Positions 36,156-48,080 of a DNA stretch of 56,573 nt are shown here, piece by piece. Under the pieces are notes generated by a model. It was given only the letters and a program-made list of their open reading frames with translations, did not search any database and had not been told where the DNA came from. A program made the position numbers and the translations under genes. Position 1 is the stretch's first letter; each line of letters opens with the position of its first letter. The DNA comes from Auxenochlorella pyrenoidosa (taxonomy: Eukaryota > Chlorophyta > Trebouxiophyceae > Chlorellales > Chlorellaceae), in NCBI GenBank assembly GCA_001430745.1, contig KQ481983.1, forward strand, positions 2,284,987 through 2,341,559, read 5' to 3'.

Positions 36156-38219
36156 ATGAAGCCGCAGCGAGGAGGCGGGCGGCCAAAGCCGCGCGCCGGC
36201 AGGGGTGCGGGCAAGGCTGGAGGGAAAGAAATGAAGTCCGGCAAGCCTAAAAGCCTGAAAAACCAGATCCGGGACATGGAGCGACTGCTCGCAAAGGTGT
36301 GGGAAGTTGCATGCTCGCTAGGGGCCCCTGCGGAGCCCGACAGCGTGCTCATGGCATCAGTAGTGTATATAGAGTTGAAGTTTTACTCCGTAAGGGATCC
36401 AGGCTATTGCCGGCGCTTCCGCCGCTGCCGTCGCCGCCGCCGCCTGTGCCACTGGCCATTTCCTGCTTGTGCCCTGCAGCCCGACGTCGACCCGAAGATG
36501 CGGGGGAGGTTGGAGGGCAAGCTGGAGGAGCTGAAGGCGGCGCAGGCGCAGCACCAGCGGCAGGAGCTGGAGCGCAAGTATGCTGTGCGCTACCACAAGG
36601 TGAGGCTGTGGGGTGCAGACGCGGCGGGGAGGGTTGGTAAGCGAGGCATGTGCGTGCATGGGGCTTGCAACCCAGTGTGGCCTGCCGTTTGCATGGTGCA
36701 TGCAGGCTGCAGAGCATGCGTTGGGAGCGCTGCGCCCTGAGCTGCGCCCGCCCCTCGCACCCCCCATGCAACCCTGCAGGTGCGCTTCTTTGAGCGCGTC
36801 AAGCTGGAGCGGCGCATCAAGAAGCTGCAGGCGCAGCTGGCTGCCGCCCAGGCAGGCTCCGCGGGCCCAGCACCAGCAGGCGCAGCCAGCGGAGGCGATG
36901 CTGCCGGCGGCTCTGGTGCTGCCGCTGGCGCCCACGCGACAGCTGTGGCCGGTGCTGCTGGCGGCGCCGCTGACGTGGCGCAGCTGGAGGCGGCGCTGGT
37001 GGCGGCCAGGGAGGACCTGGAGTATGTGCTGCACTTCCCCAAGGCCGAAAAGTATGTGTCCATCCTGCGGCAGGCAGACACCGCAGAGGCGCAGGTGGGG
37101 GCTGCCACGGTGCCGTGTGCAGCCTGCTGGGCCAGTCAGGGCCAAAGGTGGCATGCGTCTGGCAAGCGCGGCGCGGCCCGGGGCCTGCTGGCATCAGCCC
37201 GCGGCGCAGCTGGGCTGGCGGGCCGCATCTTCGGGCAGCAGCATGGCTTGCCGTGCAGGCCCCAGCTGCACCCCACCAGCCAGTCTCCCCCAGCCTCTGT
37301 GACTGCTGCCATGCTGCCCATCCCGCCCTCGCTGCCCCAGGAGAAGCTGGACGCGGAGCGCGCCCGCCTGCGCGCCCTGGTGAAGCGCCAGCTGGCGGAG
37401 GCCGCCCTGCTGGCAGAGGCGGACGAGGGCGCCGCGCTGGCCGGCGGTGCGGCAGCAGCCGGCGGCGCTGCCGCAGCAGGAGGGCCTGCAGCGGGCGCCG
37501 CGCTGGCGGGTGCAGAGGGAGGGGAGGTGGAGGTGGAGGAGGAGGACGACTTCTTCCTGGGCAGCGACGAGGAGGGGGGGGAGCCGGCGGCGGCGGTGCA
37601 GCAGCGGCAGGCTGGCGGGCCAGCAGCGCCAAAGGCGGCACCGCCGGCTGGCCAGCCTGCGGCGGGAGCCAAGCGCAAGGCGCAGCAGGCGCTTGAGCCG
37701 CAGCATGGCGGCAGCAGCAGCGAGGAAGAGGGGGCCGGGATGGATGGAAGCGATGAGGAGGCGGCGGCAGTGAGCAGCGATGAGGAGGGGCCGGCAGGTG
37801 GCAGCGGCGACGAGGGTGGGGAGGCCCCCGAAGCAAGCAGCAGTGGGGAAGAGGAGGAGGGGGAGGAGGGGCAGGAGGGACTGCGGCGGCAACCCCAGGG
37901 CGCGCTCTCGGCAGCACACAAGCAGCGGGGCCGCCCGCAGCAAGGTGCGCACCGTGGCGGCGCAGCCAAGCAGCAGCAGCAGCAGCAAGGCAGAGGCGGC
38001 AAGCCCTGGCAGCAGCAGGGACGCAAGCCTGGCAGTGGTGGCAAGCCCTGGCAGCAGAGGAAGGGCGAGGAGCAGCAGCGAGCAGGCAGTGGCAAGCCGG
38101 CAAAGCAGCAGACGCCGCGGCGCCCGGGGGGCAAGCCGCAGCACGAGGCTGTGCCGCAGCAAGCGGGTGCGCCGGTGCGGACACGCGCCGAGGGCGGGCG
38201 CAAACGGCGGAAGAAGTGA
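36156..38219 (+). CDS. EFG1-like rRNA-processing protein
   Basis: Four exons: 36156-36296, 36480-36599, 36780-37094, 37341-38219 (484 residues). Yeast Efg1 is a nucleolar factor for 18S rRNA maturation. The conserved core is present: SLKNQIRDMERLLAK, a coiled-coil helix (RGRLEGKLEELKAAQAQHQR), KYAVRYHKVRFFERVKLERR, and LEYVLHFPKAEKYVSILRQA. The N-terminus is basic (Gly/Arg/Lys), as expected of a nucleolar protein. The last exon adds a long low-complexity tail: alternating acidic blocks (EVEVEEEDDFFLGSDEE and Ser/Glu runs) and then a Gln/Gly/Lys/Arg-rich end that resembles other nucleolar proteins. The third exon could read through its intron without a stop, so intron retention cannot be excluded, but the donor and acceptor are standard. 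Homology is limited to the first 180 or so residues. Confidence 0.84.
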
Positions 38220-39065
38220 AATGCTGCCTGCTATGCCGCATGCCCTTGCCATTTCTGTCACAAGTACATTTGTGTGAACAGAGGGCAAGCTACAAGAGAT
38301 GCGCAGGCCAGTATGCAGCACCCCCTCGTGGGACACCTCCTGGCACGGGGTTCTGCGCACAACCTGTCAGCTAGTTACAAGACGGTCGGGTCGCTAGGGG
38401 AGTCGGTAGGTCCATCTGCCTGACTGCTGCATTGACGATAGTCGAGGGGTAGGACGAAGTTTTCTCGGGATATGGCAAGCTGGGCTGCCTTGGGCAAGAG
38501 GATGAGGTAGAGGGTCATCAGGGATGAGCAAGTGATCAGGAGCGATGAAAGAGAGGGGTTTTCCGTGTGTTTGCGAGTGTGAAAAACAGGGATGAAAACA
38601 TCGGAAAACGGTCGAAAGAACAGTCAGAGGGAGAGAAGGTCAGTGTTGCCTTTGTGCGCGGTGGCCGCCGATGAGAGGGCATGGGTAGGAGGCTTGCAAA
38701 GTGAGGCAGGGCCGGCGGCGGCCCGCTCAGTGCAGCGAACAGCTTGCATACGTTTTTGTGCGGCAGCAGGGAAGGGGCAGCGCAGCAGTCAGTGAGCCGC
38801 GATAGCGGGGCGTCAGGTCACGGAAGCAAAGCTACAAAGTGGAAGGCTGGGAGAGCAGAGAGCACAGGAAGAACAGGCGCTGCAGCGGCGGGGCGTGCTC
38901 GCTGTGCGGGCTACAGGGTGTGCTAGGAGGGCAGGTGCATATGGTATTGCCAGGCATGAATGTGTGCTCGGCCAAGGGGCAGGGTGGCGCCCATGGGGCT
39001 TCAGCTGGAGGTTCGGCTGCGACGCGCAGCTGTCTGGGGCAGCCAGCGCGGGGGGATGGTAGCGG
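38220..39065. other. convergent intergenic, 846 nt
   Basis: Lies between the stops of the EFG1-like gene (+) and the F-box/cyclin gene (-). G/A-rich on the plus strand, with no splice-supported open frame. It most likely holds two long 3' UTRs; I see no repeat or RNA gene. Confidence 0.4.
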
Positions 39066-41051
39066 TCAGTCGATCAGCATGGGCGCGGCGGAGTCGTGCG
39101 GCGCGGGCGCAGGCGGCGAGTCGGAGCCGCCGCTGCTGGTGGGCACTGCGCTGCTGCCCATGGCGGCGGGCAGGCCGTCGCAGCCAGGGGGGGGCGGCAC
39201 CAGGTAGGCGCGCGAGGCGCAGGAGAAGATGTTGACGGCGCGCCGCCACTCGGCCTCAAACTCGGGGTAGCTGTGCTGCTCGTGCAGGCCGCGCCAGATG
39301 GGCCGCAGCTGCTCAGCAGCCTGTGGGGCGCGACGGGGAGGCAAGCGGGGGGCGGCTGGGCGCACAGCAACATACTACGGGCATGCCGCGGGCGGCGCTC
39401 GAGGCGTCAGGCAGCCTGTGCAACTGCGTCGTGTCATGCGCAGCCTCCCTGCGCCACCGGCCACCAGCCACCGGCCAGCAGCAGTGACGCTCCACGCCCC
39501 ACCTGCGAGCCCTGCAGGTCCACCAGCCGCCGCTTGACCGGCTCAAGCTCTGCCGGCAGGTAGGAGCCAAACTGCTGCAGCGACACCGGCCAGGCCGGCT
39601 TGCCAAACGCCTCCAGGCTGACCGACAGCGCGGCGGCGGCCAGCAGGGAGGGGGCGTGCCCCGCGCACTCCAGGTCCAGCAGCGCCAGCTGCACAAAGAA
39701 GCTGCAGGGCGGGAGGGCAGGGCAGGGAGTGGTGTCTGGGCAGGAGGGGCAGGTTGCAAGCAGGCGGTCGGATGGGTTCCAAGGGAGCGAGCGTGCGCGG
39801 GCCAGAGGCGACTGGCACAGCAACTCCCTGGGCAGCAGCGGTGTGCTGGTACAGTCACCGCTGCACCAGGTCTCCCCACACAAGCGGGCGCAGTGCACGC
39901 TGCCCAGTGCCATGCCCCCTGCCCGCCCCGCCGCACCTGGCCAGGGTGTAGATGTGCATCTCATCCGCGTGCACCACCTCCTTGAGCGAGGCGCGGAACC
40001 AAAAAGAGCGCAGGAACATCTTGGCGTTGGGGCTGCGCTTCAGGCGCTCAGGGACCAGGCCCACGATCACCTGCACGGCGGGCAGAGGCCGGCCAGGGCG
40101 CTCAGCACTGCTGCAGGAAGCTGAAGCAGCAGGGAAGCGGGGCAGGCGGTGCACCTGCCCCAACCACTCACAAGAAGGACCCTGCACACTGCCAGCCGTG
40201 CATCATACACATTGGCACAACCAGGAGAAGCATGGCAGACTTAAACAACGAGTCGGCCTGCAAACCGCCGGTCCCGCCGCCGCCCACCTGCGTCTGCGCC
40301 TCCACCTCCTCGGCTGTGTAGGTGTCGTCGCTAATGTAGGCAAAATTTGCGGGGTCCATCTTCTTGGACTGCTCGTCCAGGGCGGCAGGCTTGCGAGCGT
40401 CCCCCATGGCGGCCCGAAGGCAGGCCAGCCCGAGCAGCTGGAACCTGCAGGCCAAGAGGACGCCGTGATTGCCATCGGAAGGGGAAGAGGGCTGGCGGGG
40501 GCGATCGGGCTTAAACCCGGTTTGAACGTTTGAGGGGTTTCCGGCCATCACCTGGAGAGCTGCTCCACCTCCTGCGTGCTCAGGTAGTGGTCCAGGTAGG
40601 CCACGGCCTTGAAGACAACAGTAGAGTCCAGATCCCAGTCGAAGGAAACCTGCGGGAGGAGCGGGAGAGACGTTGGGCGACGGCTGGCAGAGTGCACCAT
40701 GCAGCGCCGTGTCCGGCCTCCCCCGCTCACCTCGCACAGCCACTCCGTCAGGATGCTGCGGTGCCGCTCTGTCACGCCCTTCTGGACCTTGCGGATGGCC
40801 GCCACCGAGGGCAGGCAGGCAGCTTCGGCCTCCCGCAGCGACAGCAGCTCATACTGCCGCCTCCACTGCGCTCCGGGCTCCGCAGCAATAGCAGCCCACT
40901 GGGGCCACCTTTTGGAGCAGGCTGCCTGCCAGACGGCGGCGCTCTGGGCGTGAAGGGACCGGCAGGAGGAGAGGGAGCTGGCGATTGCTTGCGCGGGCAG
41001 CCGCGAGAGGATCTCAACAAGAAGCTCGTCGGGAAGAGAGAGGAAACGCAT
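39066..41051 (-). CDS. F-box plus cyclin-domain protein (cyclin F-like architecture)
   Basis: Six exons: 41051-40731, 40649-40552, 40444-40288, 40070-39937, 39701-39503, 39320-39066 (387 residues). The N-terminus is an F-box (LSLPDELLVEILSRLPAQAI ... AAVWQAACSKRWPQW). A cyclin fold follows: RHRSILTEWLCEVSFDWDLD, VFKAVAYLDHYLSTQEVEQL, RFQLLGLACLRAAMGDARK and TYTAEEVEAQ. The second cyclin repeat includes FLRSFWFRASLKEVVHADEM, FVQLALLDLECAGHAPSLLA and AAAALSVSLEAFGKP. In animals this pairing defines cyclin F, an SCF ubiquitin-ligase receptor that acts in S and G2 phase and does not need a CDK. Whether the algal protein binds a CDK or a SKP1 protein is inference. It is much shorter than cyclin F (about 790 residues). 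The tail is Pro/Ser-rich. The gene is divergent from RFC3. Confidence 0.85.
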
Positions 41052-42266
41052 GATGCCCCCAAGCCCCGACCCCAGAACAAAACAAAAAATGAGGGGCAGG
41101 CAGGTGCCAAGGGGCCCCATGAAGGGGGCCACAGCAGCATCTCTTAACGTCTCTCGGCCCCGCGGCGCGTTCTGGCAGCCCTGCATATCCCTAAGATGGC
41201 CTGTGGAGGGCGTGCGGGCTGCCAGCGAGCCGCCACGCGCCGCCTGTGGCCCTTCCCGCCGCTGTCCCGCCACTGAGCTTGCGCGCCGTTCCCGTCTCCT
41301 GCCGCTGCACAACAAGGGCCTGCAGGGGCGGCCATCAATGCAAACAAAGCTCCAGGGACTGACAGGACCCCTATTCCAGCCTCCAATTGGTTTGCTGTCA
41401 CCCCCGCGGTAAACCATGCCAGCTGTCACCACAACCGCCGCTGAACCGCCACCACCACTTCAACGGCCCCTGTTCACCACTCATTGCATACATCCTTGTA
41501 TTGCCATGCCACTTGGTCCCCCCGACCTGTGTTTAGCACACACTATCAGGTGGCTTTGTCCTGGGCTGTGAGTGTTGCTGTGCCAAGCCAAGCGCTCTTC
41601 AGCTTGGCTCAATGCACCGATGTCCTTGCAAGGTTGGGACAGACTGTTAGGTTCCAGTACATTGTTCAGCTTTTCCGGCCATGCAGCACAGTGTCAGCAA
41701 GCATAGAACGCTGTTCGTAAGTGTTTGCAGCCAGCCAGCTTCCTGCAGGCCAGCCGATGTTGAGATCAACAGCACCCCTGGCAGGCACAAACTGAGCGCA
41801 AACGTGAGAGATGAAGCTCTGCAATAGGGGATCTGTCATCCAAAAAATAGTAAAGCCTTCCACCTTGGGGCTTGCACGCAGCATGGTGCCTCAGACTGAC
41901 ACAGCTAGCGTGCTTGCTCTGTTGCAAGAACGTTCGTGCCGGTGAGGTGGGGCGCTTGCAGGTGTGCATTCAAGAGCGCAGGGCGGGCTGCCTAGAAAGA
42001 TATTGCCACATCTAAGAGTACCTCCTGCAAAGGGCAGCGGGGCACCCGCATGAGTCTGCGGCGCCCGCCACGGCTGGCAGCGGGGGTAGCGGCAGAGTGG
42101 CCCCCCCGCATGGCCCTGGCCCGGAAGCCATTTGTCCTCTCACGCGCTCTGCCGACTGTGCACACAATACCCAGGATTTGGGAAACTCACACCCGCCAGA
42201 GAGGCGCGCAAGTTGAAAAGCAAAGCGATCTTCGGCCAGAGGGGGTCCCATTTCGCAGTGGTAGCG
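41052..42266. promoter_or_regulatory. divergent intergenic, F-box/cyclin / RFC3, 1215 nt
   Basis: The largest gap without a gene. Both the F-box/cyclin gene (-) and RFC3 (+) start at its edges. An open frame upstream of 41051 continues in phase with the cyclin, so an earlier start is possible, but the F-box begins right after the chosen ATG. No cell-cycle promoter motif was identified by eye. Confidence 0.35.
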
Positions 42267-45200
42267 ATGCTGTATGTAGACAAGGTGAGGATGCCGAGGC
42301 GCCGCCGCGTTTTCCGCAGTGGGGTCTCTCCCCGCCGCCTGCCCAGTGGCGTCGCTGTCGCCCACCCTGCCTGCCTCTATGCCCTCTTGCTGCGCAGTAC
42401 CGGCCAAAGGCGCTAGAGCAGTTTGAGCTACATAGTGATGTGGCGCAAAATCTGCAAAAGCTGGTGAGGCAGCGGTTGAACGGCTTGCTGCTGCCGCAGG
42501 TGCTGCCGCCGCAACCTCCTAGCCGGGCACTCGTGCCCTCCCGAACCCCCACTGTTGTCACATGCTTACCTGTCCCCAGGTGGTGAATGGGGACTGCCCG
42601 CACACGCTGTTCTACGGGCCAGCGGGGGCGGGCAAGAAGACGCTGATTCTGGCGCTGCTGCGGGAGATTTACGGGGCCGGGGTGGAGAAGGTGCGGTGGA
42701 CGACTCCACCCATGCTGCGAAATGGCTGTGCCTCGAGAGCCAGTGGCACTTTATGTGATGCATGGCATGCCAGGTCTGTGACTGCTGGAAGGTGCAGCCA
42801 CATCGATTTCCCTCCCCTCAGGCCCCGCTCTGTCCTCGGCAGCAGTGCCCAGCGTGTTTGGCATGCCGCAAACCAGCTCCCCTCGAGTTCCCTCCCTGAA
42901 CGCAGCTCAAAGTGGAGTGCAAGCCCTGGAAGATCCAGCTGCCCACCCGGACGCTGGAGCTGGAGTTCACCACCATCAGCTCGGCCTACCACGTGGAGAT
43001 GAACCCCTCTGACGTGGGCAACAACGACAGGCACGGGCCGCCAGCGCGCCTGCTGCCTCGCCTGCGCGCATTCGGCATGCAAGCAGGGCCACGTCGGCAC
43101 TGCCCTGTGGCTGCGAGGTGCGCAGTGGCGTCTCGCCCACCCGCGCAACCCTGCGCCCGTGCTTGCGCCTGTGCCCTTCCATGCCCCCGCAGGTACGTGG
43201 TGCAGGAGATCATCAAGGAGATGGCAAAGAGCCGGCCCATCGGCGCCGACGGGCAGCAAGGGTTCAAGGTGAGCAGCGCCCAGCGCAAGGGCATACAGCC
43301 GCCTAGCGCTTGCTGGGCGGCCCTGGCAGCCTGAAGCGCCGGGCTGGCTCTGGCTGTGCTGTGCATGCTCCCACCCAGCGCTCCTCGCAGCGCTGCCGGG
43401 CCCCCAAGACGGCGGGCGCCGATTGCATGGGGGGCAGCCCCCCGTGCAGCACCTGTACCCTGCTGCCCGGCCTAGCGCCCCAACCCTTGGGTTGCGCCCC
43501 CAACCCACCCCCCGTACCGCCAACACCCCCCCCTTCAGGTGCTGGTGCTGAACGAGGTGGACCGGCTGAGCAAGGAGGCCCAGCACTCGCTGCGGCGCAC
43601 CATGGAGAAGTACTCGGCCGCCTGCCGACTGGTGCTGGCCTGCAACAACGTCTCCAAGGTGGGCTGCCGCCCCGGCACATGCCGCGGGCTGCTGGCTGGG
43701 CGGGGGTGCGCGCCGGGCTGCACTTTGGGAGGTGGGCCGACCATGTACGGCGCTGCAGCGGCCGGGGGGGCCGCACGTGAACTTGGCCCGGCTGAGCCCC
43801 GCACCGCCCTCCCCGCCTCCTGCTCCAGGCCCTGCGCATGCCAGCCAGCTGGGTGCGCACCCGGCTCCTCCCCTTCTGGCCCCGCCCGCAGCCCACACTA
43901 CATGTTGGTGCGCGCGCCTCAGCACTCCACCCCCTCCACCCATCAATGCACGCAGGTCATCGAGCCGGTGCGCAGCCGGTGCCTGTGCATCCGCGTGGCG
44001 GCGCCCAGCGTGGAGCGCATCGCACAGCAGCTGCAGCAGGTGGCGGCGCGGGAGAAGCTGTCGCTGCCGGCGGCGCTGGCGCAGCGCCTGGCGGCGGGGT
44101 GCGACCGCAACCTGCGGCGCGCGCTGCTCAGCCTGGAGGCCTGCAGGGTGCAGCAGTACCCCTTCCGCGAGGACCAGGAGGTGGCGGAACCCGACTGGGA
44201 GCTGTACATCAAGGTGGGGGTGGGGGGGAGGGGGGGCGGGGGCGTGCAGGGCAGGTGGCGCAAGCAGTGACGGCTCGGGAGTTAAGCTGCTCCGCCCCAG
44301 CCTGGTGCCCTGCAGGCACCCCTGCCGCTGGCTGCTTGCCCGCCCCTGCCCCGCCCCCACCCCGGCCCCCCGCCCCGCTGCCCGCAGGAGATTGCCGCCG
44401 ACGTGCTGGGCGAGCAGTCGCCCAAGCGGCTCTTCCAAGTGCGCGGCAAGCTGTATGAGCTGCTGGTGAACTGCATACCGCCCGAGGTGGGTGGATGGGT
44501 GGCTGTGAAGCTCCCTTGGCCACGCAAGGTGTGAACCCCGGCTGCAGGTGGGAGCAGCTGTTTGTTTGCGTGTCCCGTCAGCGGCACTAGAATGGGAGAG
44601 CTGGGCTGGAGTGCAGCATGTGTGTGCAGGGACTGGCTTGGATGATCGGGCCAGCGGGCCAACGGATGGCTCGCCGGTGCCTAAGACAGCACCTGCTCTG
44701 TGCTGGCGCCCTTTGCGCACCACCCCACCCCCTGTCCCCGACCTCCCCACCCGCCGTGCCGCTCCCAGGTTGTGCTGCGCAAGCTGGCGCTGGCGCTCAT
44801 GCCCAAGCTGGACGACGAGCTGCGGCACAGCACGGCAGAGGATGCGGCGTTCTACGAGCACCGGCTGCAGGTGCGAGCCGGGCTGCATGGGGGACGCACC
44901 TCTAGGCCGGGCTGCGCTTGGCAGCAGGCCACTGGCGCAGAGCAGCGCCTCCCGGTGCAGGCGCGGGCAGCTGGATGGATCGGAGGGTGCAGCGGCCTGT
45001 GCCTCTGGAGGCAGCGGCAGCCTCTTCCCTTCCAGAGCGTTCAGTGTTTGGTGCCCTGGCCCAGACCTCGCCCCACAAACCTCCCCACGCAGGAGGGCTC
45101 AAAGGCAATCTTCCACCTGGAGGCATTCCTGGCCCGCTTCATGAGCAACTACAAGCAGGCACGGGCTGCCGTGCGCCTGGGCGGGCAGCGGCTTGCAGGG

Positions 45201-45367
45201 AGGGGACGGGTGTCGCTTTGCATGGCCGGCGCTCCTGCTACGTGCGGCCTGTTGGCTGGAAGGCAGCGCAGCACCGCCCGCACATGGATAAGAGCCCAGC
45301 ATGCGCTGGCTGGCCCACCCTTGCCGCTGCTGCTCCACTGCAGTACATCATCAACCTGGGGTTCTGA
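42267..45367 (+). CDS. RFC3: replication factor C subunit 3 (clamp loader)
   Basis: Eleven exons: 42267-42284, 42398-42463, 42580-42690, 42906-43030, 43193-43268, 43539-43658, 43956-44213, 44388-44486, 44769-44870, 45093-45158, 45344-45367 (354 residues; human RFC3 is 356). RFC3 is an AAA+ subunit of the RFC complex that loads the PCNA clamp. It starts [20 protein letters not shown]. Walker A is GPAGAGKKT with the family-specific double Lys, followed by [20 protein letters not shown], Walker B-like [39 protein letters not shown], the SRC motif in [30 protein letters not shown] and [14 protein letters not shown]. Two introns, 43031-43192 and 45159-45343, begin with GC; using them gives exact family matches (NDR|YVV and YKQ|YII). 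The first exon encodes six residues and the last seven. Confidence 0.97.
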
Positions 45368-46276
45368 CGTGGGAAGGAGAGCTGATGGCGGAATGCTCGG
45401 CCCTCATGCCCGTACCTCCAGAAGCAGGCGGCAGCAACAAAGTGACCGGCAGGGTCATGCCCCCGTTGGCCCTGCTTGCTTCACCCCAGGACCCCAAGCA
45501 TGGCTCCCTTGCTGCCCTTCTGCATATGCTGACGCTCTCGTTTAAGGCGTTGCAACAAAGCCGGATCTGCCACAGATAGCTGCGTGGGCGGCTTGGTGTG
45601 GCAGCTGTTGCGTGCACTGCAGGCACCAGCACATTCCAGTCGATGCGCATGCCGGAGGTGGGCAGGCTGGCAGCTCTGTAGCGCTCATCTCAACTAAGTT
45701 CAGAGCTGCCTGGAAGGTCTTTTAGTGGTGGCCTGGTTTGAGGTGGCGTTACACGACTTTTAGGCAGGCCCAGCGTGAAGCAGTGCATGTCGCCTGGAGC
45801 TTGCATCGCGGCCCCAGCGGCCATGCTGGACTGGCAAAAGGAGCGCTAGCGCTACCAAGATTGTGCAGACGATATCAGTCAAAAGTAAGGTGGTATCATG
45901 GCATGGACAGCACGAAATGAAGGTGTGCACAGGTTTCAGGCCAATTGCAGGCCACAAATCAGGATGAAAGGAGGACACGGTGGGACACAGACAGGACACA
46001 AAGTTTCTGAGCACTGCACGGCACATATAGGTTGATGGAACAAAAGGGATCGGGCTGGAGGTTTGAGTGCAAAATGGCAGCGTTGGTTGGAAGGCGTGCG
46101 TTTGCAAATGACGCTCATTGCGCGAGGGGGGTCACACGGGCTCGCAGGGGCGCTCATACACTCAAGAATGGAGGTGGAGCCGGGTGCGGCAGGGGTATGG
46201 CAGAGTGAGCTATGGGCACAGGAAGGAGCATGCTCGAGTTCATGCCTCAAAGGCCGCTAGGCTGCACTCGCAGCAC
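45368..46276. other. convergent intergenic, 909 nt
   Basis: Between the RFC3 stop (+) and the kinase stop (-). No exon-like frame, repeat or RNA gene was recognised; probably 3' UTRs. Confidence 0.4.
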
Positions 46277-48080
46277 TCACAGAGTTGCATGCAGCGGTCC
46301 GGCGGCCAGGGTGGCTGGCATCCCGGGCAGAACGTTGCCAAGCATGCCCTTGCCCGCCTGCATTCGTTCTGGCAGGTGCGGGTGTTCGAGGGCGGCGCCA
46401 GTGCCGGCGCGCTGCCAGGCGGAGGAGCGGGAGGAGGTCATGTCCAGCAGCCAGGGGTCCTGCAGTGCCTGCTCTGCCGTGATCCGCCTGCGAGGGAGGG
46501 GGAAGATGGAGCGGGCGCGGCGCTCAGCCAGCAGGCAAGGAAAGGTGCCGTCTGGATGTAACGGCAGCATGTGCATTCCGCCCAGCTGCCTGCCGTTCCG
46601 CTCCCGCTGGCCCAATCACTCAGCCAGACCATTCCCAGCCCAATTGCGCCTCCGCCCCTCTACCCCCTGGGGCCCCACCTGCTGCAGTCTCGCTCCAGCA
46701 TGCGGCGCACCAGGGCGACAGCGCCTGGAGGCACGCTCTGCCAGGCAGGGCCACTGGTGGAGATGGGCGCCTCGGCCACGCGGCGCCAGTACTCTCCCTG
46801 GGATATCTTGTGCCGGGGGTCACAAAAGGGGTACTGCCCGCTCAGCAAGTGGTAGAGCAGAACGCCCGCTGACCAGACGTCGCCGTGGACACCGCCGGCA
46901 GAGTGCATGCTCTCCGGGGGGCTGCAGGGGCAAACAGAGCAGAACAGCAGCATTCGTTACGAGTCTGGGCAGCAAAAAAGTTGCAAGTGGCCCTGACAGT
47001 GCTCCGTGCCAAGTGCCATGGCCGCAGCAGAGCATTCAGCACCCTTCAACTGGCCTTGCCTGTAGAGCGGCGTGCCGGCCGAGGCGTGGCTGGCGGGTGG
47101 CGGGTCTGCGGTGGACCGGCAGCACCCAAAGTCGGCCAGCGCCAGCACGGGCAGGCCGTTGGCGTCGATCTCGCGGACCAGCAGGTTGGCGGGCTTGACG
47201 TCACGGAAAGCGATGCCCGCTCGGTGGCAGGCTGCCAGCGCGCACAGCAGCTGCTGCACGATGCAGGCAGCCTCACGGCCAGGCAGCGGCGGGCCGCCCC
47301 GTTGTTGCAGCCAGGCGCCCAGGTCCATGAGGCACAGCTCCTGGATCAGGTAGAAGAATGTGTCGTCGGCCCGAAAGTCCACCAGGCGCAGGATGGAGGG
47401 GCTGGCCGCGCACAGCGCCGCTTGTGCAGCGGCCTCTGCAGCCACAATCGCGAATTGCTGCGCCGGCAAACGCCCGTGCACATAGCGCGGCAGCTTCTTG
47501 GCTGCCAGGCCCCCACGGTCTGAGCCTTCTGCTGCAGCACCAGCGCTCGTGCTTGTGGCATGACGAAAGCAGCGCAGCACCACTGCAAAGCTGCCGCGCC
47601 CAATCTGCAAGCAGGACGCACACAAGGTCGGGTGGGTGCAGCGCAAGGGCGAGCGGGGCCATGCAACGGCGGCGGCAGAGGAGGCAGCAGAGCGGCTGGG
47701 GACAGGCCAGATCACACATTTAATCATCTGTGATCATGGAGCGCGCACGTCTCAAAGTCTCTCAAGTCAGCGATTTGCAACTTCGAGGGCGGCGGCCACA
47801 CCTCATTTCCCAGCTGGTAGTCAGGGCTCAGCGCAGGGACATCCTCAAGGTCGAATTCGAGAGGAACGCTCTCCAGGCCACAGGCCGCGGGTAGGGCGGT
47901 CTCTCTCGTGCGCTGACTGGCGCGGGGCACCGTCCGCGGCTGCTGGCCTATCCGGTGGCCTTGCTGCGCTTTCAGGGCGCTATGGAGCGCAGCACGAACC
48001 AGTGGTTGGGCTACACTGCGCGTACACGACATAAGCTCAGCCCGAGGGCTGTGAGGAGACTTGAAAGTCGGAGCTGTCAC
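46277..48080 (-). CDS. Ser/Thr protein kinase, CAMK-like
   Basis: Four exons: 48080-47802, 47604-47060, 46921-46679, 46487-46277 (425 residues). A poorly conserved N-terminus of about 85 residues leads into a complete kinase domain. The glycine loop GNEIGRGSFAVV is split by intron 1. The ATP lysine lies in AAKKLPRY, the catalytic loop is FRDVKPANLL, the metal motif is ADFGCC, and the activation segment ends GTPLYSPPESM. GDVWSAGVLLYHLLSGQYPF and RRITAEQALQDPWLL follow, the latter typical of CAMK/CDPK kinases. The HRD histidine is Phe here; the catalytic Asp and Lys are present, so activity is likely. There are no EF hands, so it is not a full CDPK. Intron 47059-46922 begins GCAAGG, and splicing there restores the SPPE motif. 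The substrate is unknown. Confidence 0.88.

Noticed and set aside
42669..44888. A 739-codon open frame on the minus strand
   Set aside because: Antisense to RFC3, whose exons match the family along the full length.
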